Shown piece by piece: positions 54,185 through 62,889 of a stretch of DNA of 64,000 nt; position 1 is the stretch's first letter; the number at the start of each line of letters is the position of its first letter. The stretch is taken from positions 8,546 through 72,545 of the forward strand of contig DASZOZ010000062.1 of the NCBI GenBank assembly GCA_035550515.1, read 5' to 3'. The DNA comes from DATARH01 sp035550515 (lineage in GTDB: Bacteria > Pseudomonadota > Alphaproteobacteria > ATCC43930 > CGMCC-115725). The notes beneath the pieces were generated by a model, which saw only the letters and a list, made by a program, of their open reading frames with translations, had not been told where the DNA came from and made no database searches. The translations under genes were made by a program, and so were the position numbers.

Positions 54185-54559
54185 CTACCAGTAAGGCGTC
54201 GCACGGTAATGGCGATGGATATCGTCTTCCCAGGTCCGGTCGGCGACCCCGGTCTCGAAAAAATCGGCTGTCGCGAGCGGCGCGTCGCGCAGTTGATCGT
54301 CCGTGACGTTGAGCTCATAGGCGTCGAGTTCGGGGTTGTAGCGCAACGCACTCCAAGGCAGCGCGCGGTACTCGGAGCCCATGCCGAGAAACCCGCCGAA
54401 ACTCATCGCCGCATAGGCGATCTTGCCGGTGAACTTGTCGAGCATGACGTGCTCGATGGTACCGATCTTGTCGCCGTTGCTGCGCCGAACCGAGCTGCCT
54501 TCGACCTTGTCGCTGGAAATAAGGCGCGTCGTCTCGCGCACCGAGGCATCTGCGGCCAT
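54185..54559 (-). CDS. PRC-barrel domain protein
   Basis: A 124-residue soluble protein with one PRC-barrel of the stress-related type common in alphaproteobacteria: SSDKVEGSSVRRSNGDKIGTIE, DKFTGKIAYAAMSFGGFLGMG and the ALPWSALRYNPELDAYEL strand region, ending in HRHYRATPYW. Function is unknown. ATG 54559 follows GGAGGA. A stress-sigma-like promoter lies 35 bases upstream and a terminator follows the gene, so it can be a separate unit inside the treY-treZ stretch. Confidence 0.9.
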   Translation of the reverse strand: MAADASVRETTRLISSDKVEGSSVRRSNGDKIGTIEHVMLDKFTGKIAYAAMSFGGFLGMGSEYRALPWSALRYNPELDAYELNVTDDQLRDAPLATADFFETGVADRTWEDDIHRHYRATPYW

Positions 54560-54593
54560 CGTATTCCTCCAATCTCTGTCGATTTCAAAGACC

Positions 54594-54618
54594 AACCCTG
54601 GGTGATTGCTGAAGTTCC
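54594..54618 (-). promoter_or_regulatory. EcfG/RpoE2-type general stress promoter of the PRC-barrel gene
   Basis: Read on the minus strand, GGAAC (54614-54618) is followed 16 bases later by GGTT (54594-54597). The alphaproteobacterial general stress sigma factor recognises GGAAC-N16/17-CGTT or GGAAC-N18/19-TT, so the match is close. The start codon is 35 bases downstream. Confidence 0.6.
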
Positions 54619-54678
54619 GTTCGTGTTGCGTAATGTTTTATTTAATGCATAACGACAATCTCTTGCGCGATCGACGGG

Positions 54679-57402
54679 TTAATCGTCGGCGCAAAGCAAA
54701 GCTGCGACCGGAAATCCGGTAAACAACTCCGCCGCGGCGATGTGCTCGCTGCGGCCGTAATCCCGGCCGGTCAGCACGTCGCGCCACCGACCGGCACCGG
54801 GCAACGGCAGCACCGTGGCGCCCCATTCCGGACTGTCGCCGCCATGGTACAGCCGGTACACGAGGCGCGGCGCTGCGACCACCAGCGTCGTCTCCGCCTG
54901 CTGCCGGGCGAAGGCGCAAAGATGGTCGTCGCCGCGGCCGCCTTCGCCGTAAAGCGGCAGATAGGCGCCTTCCAGGAAGAGGGCCGGCCGGTCGCGCCGC
55001 AGCGCCAGCAGCCGGCTTGCGACCAACAGCTTTTCCCGCCCGTCGCACCAGTCTGCGGCCAGCGCGGCAGGCTCCGCCTGGGCGACGACAGGCAGCAGGT
55101 CTCGCCGCCGGTCCCAATCGGGAGGGCGCCGATTGTCGGGGTCGACCAGGCTGAAATCCCACAGCTCGCATCCCTGATACACATCCGGAACGCCCGGCGC
55201 CGTGAGCTTGATCGCCAGCTGGGCCAGCGAGGAAATCGCCGACAGGCGGGCGATGGAGCCGATAAAGCCGTGAAAGTCGGCCAGGAAGGTGTTGGGCCGG
55301 GTGCCGTCGAGCACCATCGCGACAAAGCGGCTGAGCGCCGCCTCGTAGGCCTGGTTGGGGTTGCTCCAGCTCGACTCTTCCTTGCCCTCCCGCACCGCCT
55401 TGATCATGTAGGCGCCGATGCGTTCGGCAAACGCCGACATCGCGCCGGCGTCATACGGCGTAAGGCCGGGCGGCCAGGCGCCCACCAGCGTCTGATAAAA
55501 CAGATATTCGACATTGCGGTCGGGCACGACCTCACCGTCGACCTCGCTGCGCCGCGATCGATTGAAGCGCAGCCAGCGCGAGACCGATTGGCCCCATTGA
55601 CGCGGCATTTCCGACAGCATCGCGAGGCGGATGCGGCCGTCCTCGCCGCGCTTGGTGTCGTGCGTCGCGGTCGCGTTCATCGCGCCGGGCCAGGCGCGCG
55701 CCCGCTCGCGCATCAAATGGTGGAAGCCGGCGAGCGACAGGCCGAAGCGGCGCGGGTCGCCGCCGACCTCGTTGAGCGCCAGCAGCCGGAAGTCGCGGTA
55801 GAACGCGGTGTCCTCGGCCGACTTCGCCATCACCGGGCCGGTCACCTGCTGGAACTGCATCGCGGTCCGCACCGTGTCCTCCGGCGACAGATGGCTTGCC
55901 GCTTCGCCGGTCAGCACACGGTGAAGAAAGTCGAAGATGCTGGTGTCGGCGGTGCGGGTCTGCTTTTTCGCCTGCGCGATCGCCCAGTCGATGAAGCGAT
56001 GGTCCTCGGCGCTCGCGCCGCGCTCGGAAACATAGGTGCGGTAGACCGGAAACGCGCCGATCACCTGGCGCAGCGCAGCGAGCATGCCGTTGACGGTGAA
56101 GTCGCGGGTGCGCCAATCGCTCATCGACAGGCGGTGAAAGCGGTGCGCCAGCACGTTCATCTCGCTCGCGAGATTGATGTCCATGATGCGCCGCTTGGTG
56201 TTTTGCAGCACGCCGTCGAAATCGAGCGATCGACCGGTCAGCCGGCGATAGAGACGGGTCATGGCCCGCTCGCCGGCCGGATCGACAAACAGCTCCAGCA
56301 ACTGGTTGACGAACTCATAGCCGGTGCTGCCGTCGATCGGCCAATCCGGCAGCGTCTCGTACCAGGCGAGGATCTTCTCGACGACGATATAGCGGTCGGG
56401 TAGGTGCCGCCGCAGGTCGGCGAGATAAGCGGCGGGATCGAACAGCCCGTCGATGTGATCGATGCGGACCCCGTCGATCTCGCCGCGCTCCGCCATCGTA
56501 AAGATCAGCCGGTGTGTCTCGGCGAAAAGCTCGGGCAGCTCGACGCGAATGCCGGCAAGGTCGTTGATGTTGAAGAACCGGCGGTAGTTGATCTCGTCGG
56601 CGGCGACCCGCCAATAGGCGAGGCGGTAGGCTTGCGCTTCGAGCAGCCGGTGCAGCGGCCGGAACGAGGCGGGGTCGCCGGGTTTGCCGTGCCAAGAGCG
56701 TACGGCCGCCTCGATCGCGGCGGCGGTTTCGGGCTCGCGGGCGGCTTCCGCGAGAAATTTCTTGGCCCGCGGCGCGCGGCTCCAGGCACCGCTCTCGGCA
56801 TCCCGCACGGCGAGAAATTCGGCGATCGCCAACCCCAAGGTCGCGCCGCCGGCGGTCAGTATTCGCGCGTAGGAAAGCGGCGAGGCGGGAAAACGGTGCT
56901 CGTAGTACCAGAAGCTGAAGCTGCCTGCGGCGGTGTCGAAGCGCAGCTCGATCTCGCCGGCTTCCAGGATCGCGCCGTATTGATCGCCGAGCACCGGCAG
57001 CAGCACGCGGCCGCGCAGATCGGGGCGGCCGTCTTCCCAATTGATGTCGAAATAGCGCGCGTAGGGCGAGGCTTCGCCCCATTCCAGCACGTCGACCCAC
57101 CAGGCGTTGTCGGCGCCGACGCCCATATGGTTCGGGACGATGTCGAGGACGAGCCCCATGCCGTGGTCGCGCAGCGCCCGCGCCAGAGCGCGAAACTCGT
57201 CTTCGGTGCCGATTTCGGGGTTGAGCCGCTGGTGATTGACGATGTCGTAGCCGTGCGTCGAGCCCGGCCGCGCCTCGGTCAACGGCGAGGCGTAAACATG
57301 GCTGACCCCCAGCGCGGCGAGATAAGGCACCAGCGCCAAAGCGTCACGGAAGGTGAAGCCGCGATGGAATTGCAGCCGATACGTTGCACGCGGCGGTGCC
57401 AT
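54679..57402 (-). CDS. treY: malto-oligosyltrehalose synthase
   Basis: TreY isomerises the reducing-end bond of maltodextrins to an alpha,alpha-1,1 bond, giving maltooligosyl-trehalose for TreZ. The 907-residue product is a GH13 enzyme: YRLQFHRGFTFRDALALVPYL, LGVSHVYASPLTEARPGSTHGYD near the N-terminus, the nucleophile in GVRIDHIDGL, the glutamate in YIVVEKIL and NATATHDTKRGEDGRIRL. It heads a stretch with the PRC-barrel gene and treZ, so trehalose would be made from glycogen-like glucan. No treS, otsAB or glycogen genes are in the window. Confidence 0.96.
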   Translation of the reverse strand: MAPPRATYRLQFHRGFTFRDALALVPYLAALGVSHVYASPLTEARPGSTHGYDIVNHQRLNPEIGTEDEFRALARALRDHGMGLVLDIVPNHMGVGADNAWWVDVLEWGEASPYARYFDINWEDGRPDLRGRVLLPVLGDQYGAILEAGEIELRFDTAAGSFSFWYYEHRFPASPLSYARILTAGGATLGLAIAEFLAVRDAESGAWSRAPRAKKFLAEAAREPETAAAIEAAVRSWHGKPGDPASFRPLHRLLEAQAYRLAYWRVAADEINYRRFFNINDLAGIRVELPELFAETHRLIFTMAERGEIDGVRIDHIDGLFDPAAYLADLRRHLPDRYIVVEKILAWYETLPDWPIDGSTGYEFVNQLLELFVDPAGERAMTRLYRRLTGRSLDFDGVLQNTKRRIMDINLASEMNVLAHRFHRLSMSDWRTRDFTVNGMLAALRQVIGAFPVYRTYVSERGASAEDHRFIDWAIAQAKKQTRTADTSIFDFLHRVLTGEAASHLSPEDTVRTAMQFQQVTGPVMAKSAEDTAFYRDFRLLALNEVGGDPRRFGLSLAGFHHLMRERARAWPGAMNATATHDTKRGEDGRIRLAMLSEMPRQWGQSVSRWLRFNRSRRSEVDGEVVPDRNVEYLFYQTLVGAWPPGLTPYDAGAMSAFAERIGAYMIKAVREGKEESSWSNPNQAYEAALSRFVAMVLDGTRPNTFLADFHGFIGSIARLSAISSLAQLAIKLTAPGVPDVYQGCELWDFSLVDPDNRRPPDWDRRRDLLPVVAQAEPAALAADWCDGREKLLVASRLLALRRDRPALFLEGAYLPLYGEGGRGDDHLCAFARQQAETTLVVAAPRLVYRLYHGGDSPEWGATVLPLPGAGRWRDVLTGRDYGRSEHIAAAELFTGFPVAALLCADD

Positions 57403-57590
57403 GGGGCTGACCTCGATGCGGCGCGCGGAAAGGTGCGCCGCCCCTGCGCCAACACCTGCGCGGCGAGATCGCTCCGCGGCAAGGAAACCACCGGCTGAGC
57501 CGGCGGAACCTTCGCTTGCCGCCGCGCTTTACCGGGGAGGCGAGCCGACCCGTGTGGCGGCCGCCGATGCGACATCGAAGAGGGTGAGCC

Positions 57591-58223
57591 GTGACGACAC
57601 CCATACTCGGCGGCGCTCCGCCTCGGAATGCTCGCGGCTTCAGCCGCCGCTCACTGCTGACCTCGACGGCGTCGGCGGTTGCGCTTGCCCCGGCCGCTGC
57701 GCTGGGTCAGGGCGCACCGGTCGTCGCGGCGGCGCGCCCGGCCGACCCGCGGCTCGCGGTGGCGTTCGACCTGACAGTCAACAACCAGACCCGGCACCTG
57801 GCGGTCGATCCGCGCACCACGCTGCTCGACGCGCTGCGCGAGCATCTCGGGCTGACCGGCGCGAAAAAAGGCTGCGACCATGGCCAATGCGGCGCCTGCA
57901 CGGTGCTGGTCGACGGCAAGCGCGTGCTCGGCTGCCTGACGCTCGCGGTCGCGGTGCGCGGCCCGGTGACGACGGTCGAGGGCCTCGCCGACGCGAGCGG
58001 CAGTCTGCACCCGATGCAGCAGGCGTTTATCGACCAGGACGCCTTCCAGTGCGGCTATTGCACGCCGGGGCAAATCCTGTCGGCGATCGCCTGCATCGAC
58101 GAGGGCCATGCCGGGAGCGAGGCCGACATCCGCGAATACATGAGCGGAAACCTGTGCCGGTGCGCGGCCTACCCGCACATCGTCAAGGCGGTCAACCAGG
58201 CCAAAGGCGAGATGCGGAGCTGA
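57591..58223 (+). CDS. paoA: periplasmic aldehyde oxidoreductase, 2Fe-2S subunit (PaoA type)
   Basis: The electron-transfer subunit of a xanthine-oxidase-family molybdoenzyme, 210 residues. A Tat leader (FSRRSLLTSTASAVALA) directs export of the folded complex. The first [2Fe-2S] site is GCDHGQCGACTVL with the later Cys of LGCLTL, the second is QCGYCTPGQI with CRCAAY. Layout and leader match PaoA (YagT), which with PaoB and PaoC oxidises aromatic aldehydes in the E. coli periplasm. First gene of a tight three-gene operon. Confidence 0.95.
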   Translation: MTTPILGGAPPRNARGFSRRSLLTSTASAVALAPAAALGQGAPVVAAARPADPRLAVAFDLTVNNQTRHLAVDPRTTLLDALREHLGLTGAKKGCDHGQCGACTVLVDGKRVLGCLTLAVAVRGPVTTVEGLADASGSLHPMQQAFIDQDAFQCGYCTPGQILSAIACIDEGHAGSEADIREYMSGNLCRCAAYPHIVKAVNQAKGEMRS

Positions 58224-58225
58224 CC

Positions 58226-59245
58226 ATGCGCCCCTTTATCTATCAACGCGTGGGCGGCCTCGGCGAGGCTGTCGGCATCGCCGGCCAGGTCGCAAGCCCG
58301 GTGCCGCCGACATTGGCGCCCATCCAGTTTCTTGCCGGCGGCACGACGATCCTCGACCTCATGAAGCTCGATGTGATGCAGCCGGAGGTGCTGGTCGACA
58401 TCCGCGACCTCGGGCCGGCCGGTCGGCTCATCGAGCAGCGCGCCAATGCGCTGTATCTCGGCGCCTTTGCGACGATGGCGGAGGCCGCCGAGCACCCCGC
58501 GGTCAAGGACAACTACCCGGTGCTGGCGCAATCGCTCGAACTGGCGGCGAGCCCGCAGCTGCGCAACATGGCGACGCTCGGCGGCAATCTGCTGCAACGC
58601 ACCCGCTGCGCCTATTTCCGCGATCCGTCTTGGGGCCAGTGCAACAAGCGCGCCCCGGGCAGTGGCTGCGCGGCGCTCGACGGGGTCAACCGCAAGCATG
58701 CCGTGCTCGGTGTCAGTGCGAATTGCATCGCCGCATATCCCGGCGATTTCGCCCAGGCCCTGGTCGCGCTCGACGCGGTGGCCGAGATCGTCGGGCCGGC
58801 CGGCAACCGGGTGGTCGAGGTCGCGGAGCTGCACCGCGAACCGGGTGATGCGCCGCATATCGAAACCAACTTGCTGCCCGGCGAGGTGATCGTCGGGTTC
58901 CTCGTGCCGCAGGCCGCATGGGCGCGCCGTTCGCTGTATCTGAAAATCCGCGACCGCGAATCCTACGAGTTCGCATTGGCCTCGGCGGCGGTGGCGCTCG
59001 ACCTGGCCGACGGCACCGTCAACACGGCGCGCATCGCGCTCGGCGGCGTCGCTACCAAGCCATGGCGGGCGCGCGCGGCGGAAGCCGCGCTCAACGGGCA
59101 GAAGCTCGACGAGGCGGCGGCGCGGCACACCGCCGACATCGCCTTTGCCGACGCCCAGCCGCGCGGCGACAACCAGTACAAGCGCGAGCTCGGCCAGCGG
59201 ACCCTGGTCCGCGCGCTGCTGCAGGCCGCGCAGCTGAATGTCTGA
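58226..59245 (+). CDS. paoB: periplasmic aldehyde oxidoreductase, FAD subunit (PaoB type)
   Basis: A 339-residue FAD-binding subunit of the CO-dehydrogenase/xanthine-oxidase medium-chain type. FAD contacts are seen in FLAGGTTILDLMK and the ASPQLRNMATLGGNL segment. It also has the cysteine-rich insertion RTRCAYF, WGQCNKRAPGSGCAALDG that in PaoB binds an additional [4Fe-4S] cluster, which strongly supports this assignment. ATG 58226 is two bases after the paoA stop. It has no leader of its own and would be exported with PaoA. Confidence 0.95.
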   Translation: MRPFIYQRVGGLGEAVGIAGQVASPVPPTLAPIQFLAGGTTILDLMKLDVMQPEVLVDIRDLGPAGRLIEQRANALYLGAFATMAEAAEHPAVKDNYPVLAQSLELAASPQLRNMATLGGNLLQRTRCAYFRDPSWGQCNKRAPGSGCAALDGVNRKHAVLGVSANCIAAYPGDFAQALVALDAVAEIVGPAGNRVVEVAELHREPGDAPHIETNLLPGEVIVGFLVPQAAWARRSLYLKIRDRESYEFALASAAVALDLADGTVNTARIALGGVATKPWRARAAEAALNGQKLDEAAARHTADIAFADAQPRGDNQYKRELGQRTLVRALLQAAQLNV

Positions 59246-59260
59246 TCCCGGGTGAACTGA

Positions 59261-61564
59261 ATGGACGGATCTCTCGCACAGCCGCTCAAGATCGGCGCCG
59301 CGGCGCCGCGCATCGACGGCCGGCTCAAAGTCACCGGCGAGGCGCGCTACGCCTCCGACACGCCGCTTGCCGACCCGGTATATGCGGTGTTCGCGACGAG
59401 CGCGATCGCCCGCGGGCGCATTGCCCGCATCGATGACGACGGGGCGCGCAGCGTACCCGGCGTCATCGACATCCTGACGCATCAAAACGCCGCCGACGCG
59501 GTCAAGCAGACCAAGCTGTTCAGCGACGGCGGCTATGTCGGGTCGACCATCGTGCCGCTGGCCTCGGACCGGATCTGGTATGGCGGGCAGATCGTCGCGG
59601 TGGTGCTGGCCGAGACCTTCGAGGCGGCGCGCGAGGCGGCTCACCGCCTCAAGATCGATTATGCGCCCGAGCCGCCCGCGGCGGGTTTCGACAGTCCAGG
59701 CGCGCAGACCGTGGCGGCCAAGGACGCATCGGGCAATTTCGAGGACCCGCAGGTCGGCGATGCGGAAGCGGCGTTCGCCGCAGCGGCGGTGACGGTCGAT
59801 CAGCATTATGCGACGCCGATCCAGCACCACAACCCGATCGAGCTGTTCACCACGAGCTGCGCCTGGGCGGACGGCAAGCTGACGGTCTGGGAAGGCAGCC
59901 AGAACGTCACCGGCTTCAAATACGGGCTGGCCGAACAGCTCGGCATCGATGCGGACAAGATCCATATCGTGTCGCCCTATGTCGGCGGCGCGTTCGGCTC
60001 GCGCGGGTCGCTGACCCAGCGCACCGCGCTGATCGCTGCCGCGGCGCGCCGGCTCAACCGGCCGGTAAAGCTCGTGGCGACGCGGCAGCAAGGGTTCACC
60101 ATCGCCAGCTACCGGGCCGAAACGCGGCACCGGCTGCGCCTCGGCGCGGATCGCGACGGCAAGCTCGTCGCGCTGATCCACGAGGGCGAGGAGGTCACCA
60201 GCCGGCCGGACAACTACAAGGTCGCGGGCACCGATGCGTCGACCCGGCTTTACGCCTGCCCCAACGTCGCGTCGAAAGTGTCGATCGTGCATGCCGACCG
60301 CAATACGCCCGGCTTTATGCGCTCGCCGCCGGAGGTGCCGTACCTGTTCGCGCTGGAATCGGCGATCGACGAGCTGGCGGTCGCGCTCAAGATGGACCCG
60401 ATCGAGCTGCGCCGACGCAACGACACCGACCACGAGCCGATCCGCAACCTGCCCTATACCAGCCGCTCGCTGATCCCGTGTTTCGAGGCGGCGGCGAAAT
60501 CCTTTGGCTGGGAACACCGCGAGCCGCGCCCCGGCGCGATGCGCGACGGCGACTGGCTGATCGGCTGGGGCTGTGCGTCGACGATGTATCCGACGCAGAT
60601 GGGGCCGGCGGCGGCCCGCGTCACGCTGCTGCCGAACGGCACGGTGCGGGTGCAGACCGCAGCGCACGAGATCGGCACCGGCGCCTACACGGTGATCGCG
60701 CTGACCGCATCCGACCGGCTCGGCATCGCGCCGGACAAGATCGTCGTCGAGCTCGGCGATTCTGCCTTGCCGCCGGCGCCGGTCGCGGGCGGCTCCAATA
60801 CCACCGCCAGCGTCTGCAACGTCGTCGCCCAGGCCTGCGAGCAGATCCGCAGCCGCATCGCCGCGGCTGCCGCGGCGGGGGAGGGACCATTTGCCGGCAA
60901 AGACCCGACGTCGCTGGTGCTGGCCAACGGCCGGCTCAACGGCCCGGACGGGCAGGGCGAGCCGCTCGACACAGCGAGCCGGCGAGTCTCCAACGGCGCG
61001 ATCGAGGCCTACGCCGAAAACCTGCCGCACGGCGTCCCGCCGGAAGGGCTCGCCAAGCTCTATCAGGGTCACGTGATGCTGGCCGGCGGCGCGAAGATGC
61101 AGGACCGCATCCAGTTCGCGTTCGGCGCCGAGTTTGTCGAGGTGCGGGTGCATTCGCGGACCCGCGAAATCCGCGTGCCGCGGGTCGTCGGGGCTTTCGC
61201 GGCGGGGCAGATCGTCGACGCCACGACGGCGACAAGCCAGCTTATGGGCGGCCTGATCTGGGGCGTGTCGTCGGCGCTGCACGAAGCGACCGAGATCGAC
61301 CGCCGCTACGCCCGCTACATCAACACCGACCTGGCCGAATACCTGATCCCGGTCAACGCCGATATCGGCGAGGCGCAGGTCATCCTCGTTCCCGAGGAGG
61401 ACCGCGAGGTCAATGCGCTCGGCATCAAGGGCCTCGGCGAACTCGGCAATGTCGGCACCAACGCCGCGGTCGCCAACGCGGTGTACCACGCGACCGGGCT
61501 GCGCATCCGCGAGCTGCCGATCCGGCTGGAAAAGCTGCTCGAAGCGCCAACGATCAGCCTGTGA
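59261..61564 (+). CDS. paoC: periplasmic aldehyde oxidoreductase, molybdopterin subunit (PaoC type)
   Basis: The 767-residue catalytic subunit that binds molybdenum cytosine dinucleotide. N-terminal aldehyde-oxidase hammerhead domain (RIDGRLKVTGEARYASDTPLAD), then Mo-binding loops YVGGAFGSRGSLTQ and EIGTGAYTV, and the catalytic glutamate near the C-terminus in IKGLGELGNVGTNAA. All key segments are present. The accessory chaperone PaoD/XdhC does not follow and must be elsewhere. An EmrAB-type efflux pair comes next. Confidence 0.96.
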   Translation: MDGSLAQPLKIGAAAPRIDGRLKVTGEARYASDTPLADPVYAVFATSAIARGRIARIDDDGARSVPGVIDILTHQNAADAVKQTKLFSDGGYVGSTIVPLASDRIWYGGQIVAVVLAETFEAAREAAHRLKIDYAPEPPAAGFDSPGAQTVAAKDASGNFEDPQVGDAEAAFAAAAVTVDQHYATPIQHHNPIELFTTSCAWADGKLTVWEGSQNVTGFKYGLAEQLGIDADKIHIVSPYVGGAFGSRGSLTQRTALIAAAARRLNRPVKLVATRQQGFTIASYRAETRHRLRLGADRDGKLVALIHEGEEVTSRPDNYKVAGTDASTRLYACPNVASKVSIVHADRNTPGFMRSPPEVPYLFALESAIDELAVALKMDPIELRRRNDTDHEPIRNLPYTSRSLIPCFEAAAKSFGWEHREPRPGAMRDGDWLIGWGCASTMYPTQMGPAAARVTLLPNGTVRVQTAAHEIGTGAYTVIALTASDRLGIAPDKIVVELGDSALPPAPVAGGSNTTASVCNVVAQACEQIRSRIAAAAAAGEGPFAGKDPTSLVLANGRLNGPDGQGEPLDTASRRVSNGAIEAYAENLPHGVPPEGLAKLYQGHVMLAGGAKMQDRIQFAFGAEFVEVRVHSRTREIRVPRVVGAFAAGQIVDATTATSQLMGGLIWGVSSALHEATEIDRRYARYINTDLAEYLIPVNADIGEAQVILVPEEDREVNALGIKGLGELGNVGTNAAVANAVYHATGLRIRELPIRLEKLLEAPTISL

Positions 61565-61587
61565 TCGGCCGGTGACCGGAGGGCGCC

Positions 61588-62889
61588 ATTCCCGACGATC
61601 TGCGCGGCAATTTCGACGCCGATACACGACGCGACCCCAAGACGCCGCGCCGCGTGCCGCCGCATGACTATCTGCTGCTGCCCGATGAAGGCGACGCGCG
61701 GCAGGAACCGTACGAGGTACGCCAGCGCGACGACAAGCCGCCGCCGGACCCGGTCGCCGAGCGCAGGCGCAAGCGGCGGCGCCTTGTTGTTTTTGCGGTG
61801 CTTGGCGCGCTGCTGCTGATCGCGGCGCTGGGTTTTGCCTATTATTGGTGGACGACGCTGCGCTGGTTCTATTCGACCGACGACGCCTATACCCAGGCGG
61901 ATAATTCGGTGATCGCTCCCAAGGTCGCCGGCTATGTCGCCAAGCTGCTGGTGACCGACAACCAGCACGTAAAGGCCGGACAGGTCCTGGTGCAGATCGA
62001 TCCGCGCGACTACCAGGCGGCTGTCGACCAGGCGACCGCCGATGTCGCCTCGGCCAAGGCGAACATCGCCAATATCGACGCCCAGTCGGTGACGCAGCAG
62101 GCGACGATCGAGCAGGCCCGCGCCGACATCGCCTCCGCCCAGGCCGCCCTGCAGTTTTCCCAGCAGCAGAACTGGCGCGCCCAGGAGCTGGTGCGCAGCG
62201 GCACGGGGACGGTCCAGGCCGCCCAGCAGGCAGCCGCGGACCTGCAAAGCAAACAGGCGGCGCTGAGCCATAACCAGGCGGTGCTGCAAGCGGCGACCGA
62301 CAATCTCGCCGTGTTGAAAACCCAGCGGACGCAGGCCGAAGCGACGCTTCAGCACAACCAGGCGGCGTTGGAGCAGACGCGGCTCAATCTCGGCTACGCG
62401 ACGATCACCTCGCCGATTGACGGCGCCGTCGGCGACCGCTCGGTGCAGCTCGGCGCGTATGTCCAGCCGGGCCAGGGCCTGATGACGATCGTGCCGCTGG
62501 GCCACGCGATCTACGTCGTCGCCAACTTCAAGGAAACCCAGATCGAGCAGATGTTCCGCGGCGAGAAGGTCGATCTGTCGATCGACACGTTTCCGGGCGT
62601 CAAGTTCACCGGCACCGTCGACAGCCTGGCGCCGGGCAGCGGCGCGCAATTCGCGCTGCTGCCGCCGGAGAATGCGACCGGCAATTTCACCAAGATCGTC
62701 CAGCGCGTGCCGGTGAAGATCCTGATCGACGACCCGCCGCAGGGCCGGCTCGACCAGCTCCGCCCCGGCCTTTCGGTCGAAGCCAGCGTCGACAGCCGGA
62801 CCGCGCCGCCGCCGGGCCAGCGCCGGACCTTGGCTCCGCCGGTCGCGGCGCCGGCAGCGACGCCGACAGCAGCACCGTCGGGGCGCTGA
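61588..62889 (+). CDS. emrA: HlyD/EmrA-type membrane fusion protein (probable ATT start)
   Basis: The periplasmic adaptor of an EmrAB-type drug exporter, 433 residues from the proposed start. One membrane helix (residues about 65-85) is followed by TDDAYTQADNSVIAPKVAGYV, a long coiled-coil hairpin rich in Gln/Ala and the second lipoyl half YATITSPIDGAVGDRSV, then a beta-barrel and a Pro/Ala tail. A perfect GGAGGG lies five bases before ATT 61588, whose frame opens just after a TGA at 61573. The only standard start is GTG 61654, which lacks a ribosome site. The stop overlaps the emrB start. Confidence 0.88.
   Translation: MPDDLRGNFDADTRRDPKTPRRVPPHDYLLLPDEGDARQEPYEVRQRDDKPPPDPVAERRRKRRRLVVFAVLGALLLIAALGFAYYWWTTLRWFYSTDDAYTQADNSVIAPKVAGYVAKLLVTDNQHVKAGQVLVQIDPRDYQAAVDQATADVASAKANIANIDAQSVTQQATIEQARADIASAQAALQFSQQQNWRAQELVRSGTGTVQAAQQAAADLQSKQAALSHNQAVLQAATDNLAVLKTQRTQAEATLQHNQAALEQTRLNLGYATITSPIDGAVGDRSVQLGAYVQPGQGLMTIVPLGHAIYVVANFKETQIEQMFRGEKVDLSIDTFPGVKFTGTVDSLAPGSGAQFALLPPENATGNFTKIVQRVPVKILIDDPPQGRLDQLRPGLSVEASVDSRTAPPPGQRRTLAPPVAAPAATPTAAPSGR

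Noticed and set aside
57418..57441. GCGGCGC/GCGCCGC inverted repeat upstream of treY
   Set aside because: A 7-bp GC-only palindrome is expected by chance at this base composition.
58169..61627. 1152-codon open frame on the minus strand across paoB and paoC
   Set aside because: It is the antisense shadow of two clearly homologous genes and its product is Arg/Asp-rich without domains, a known artefact of GC-rich codon bias.
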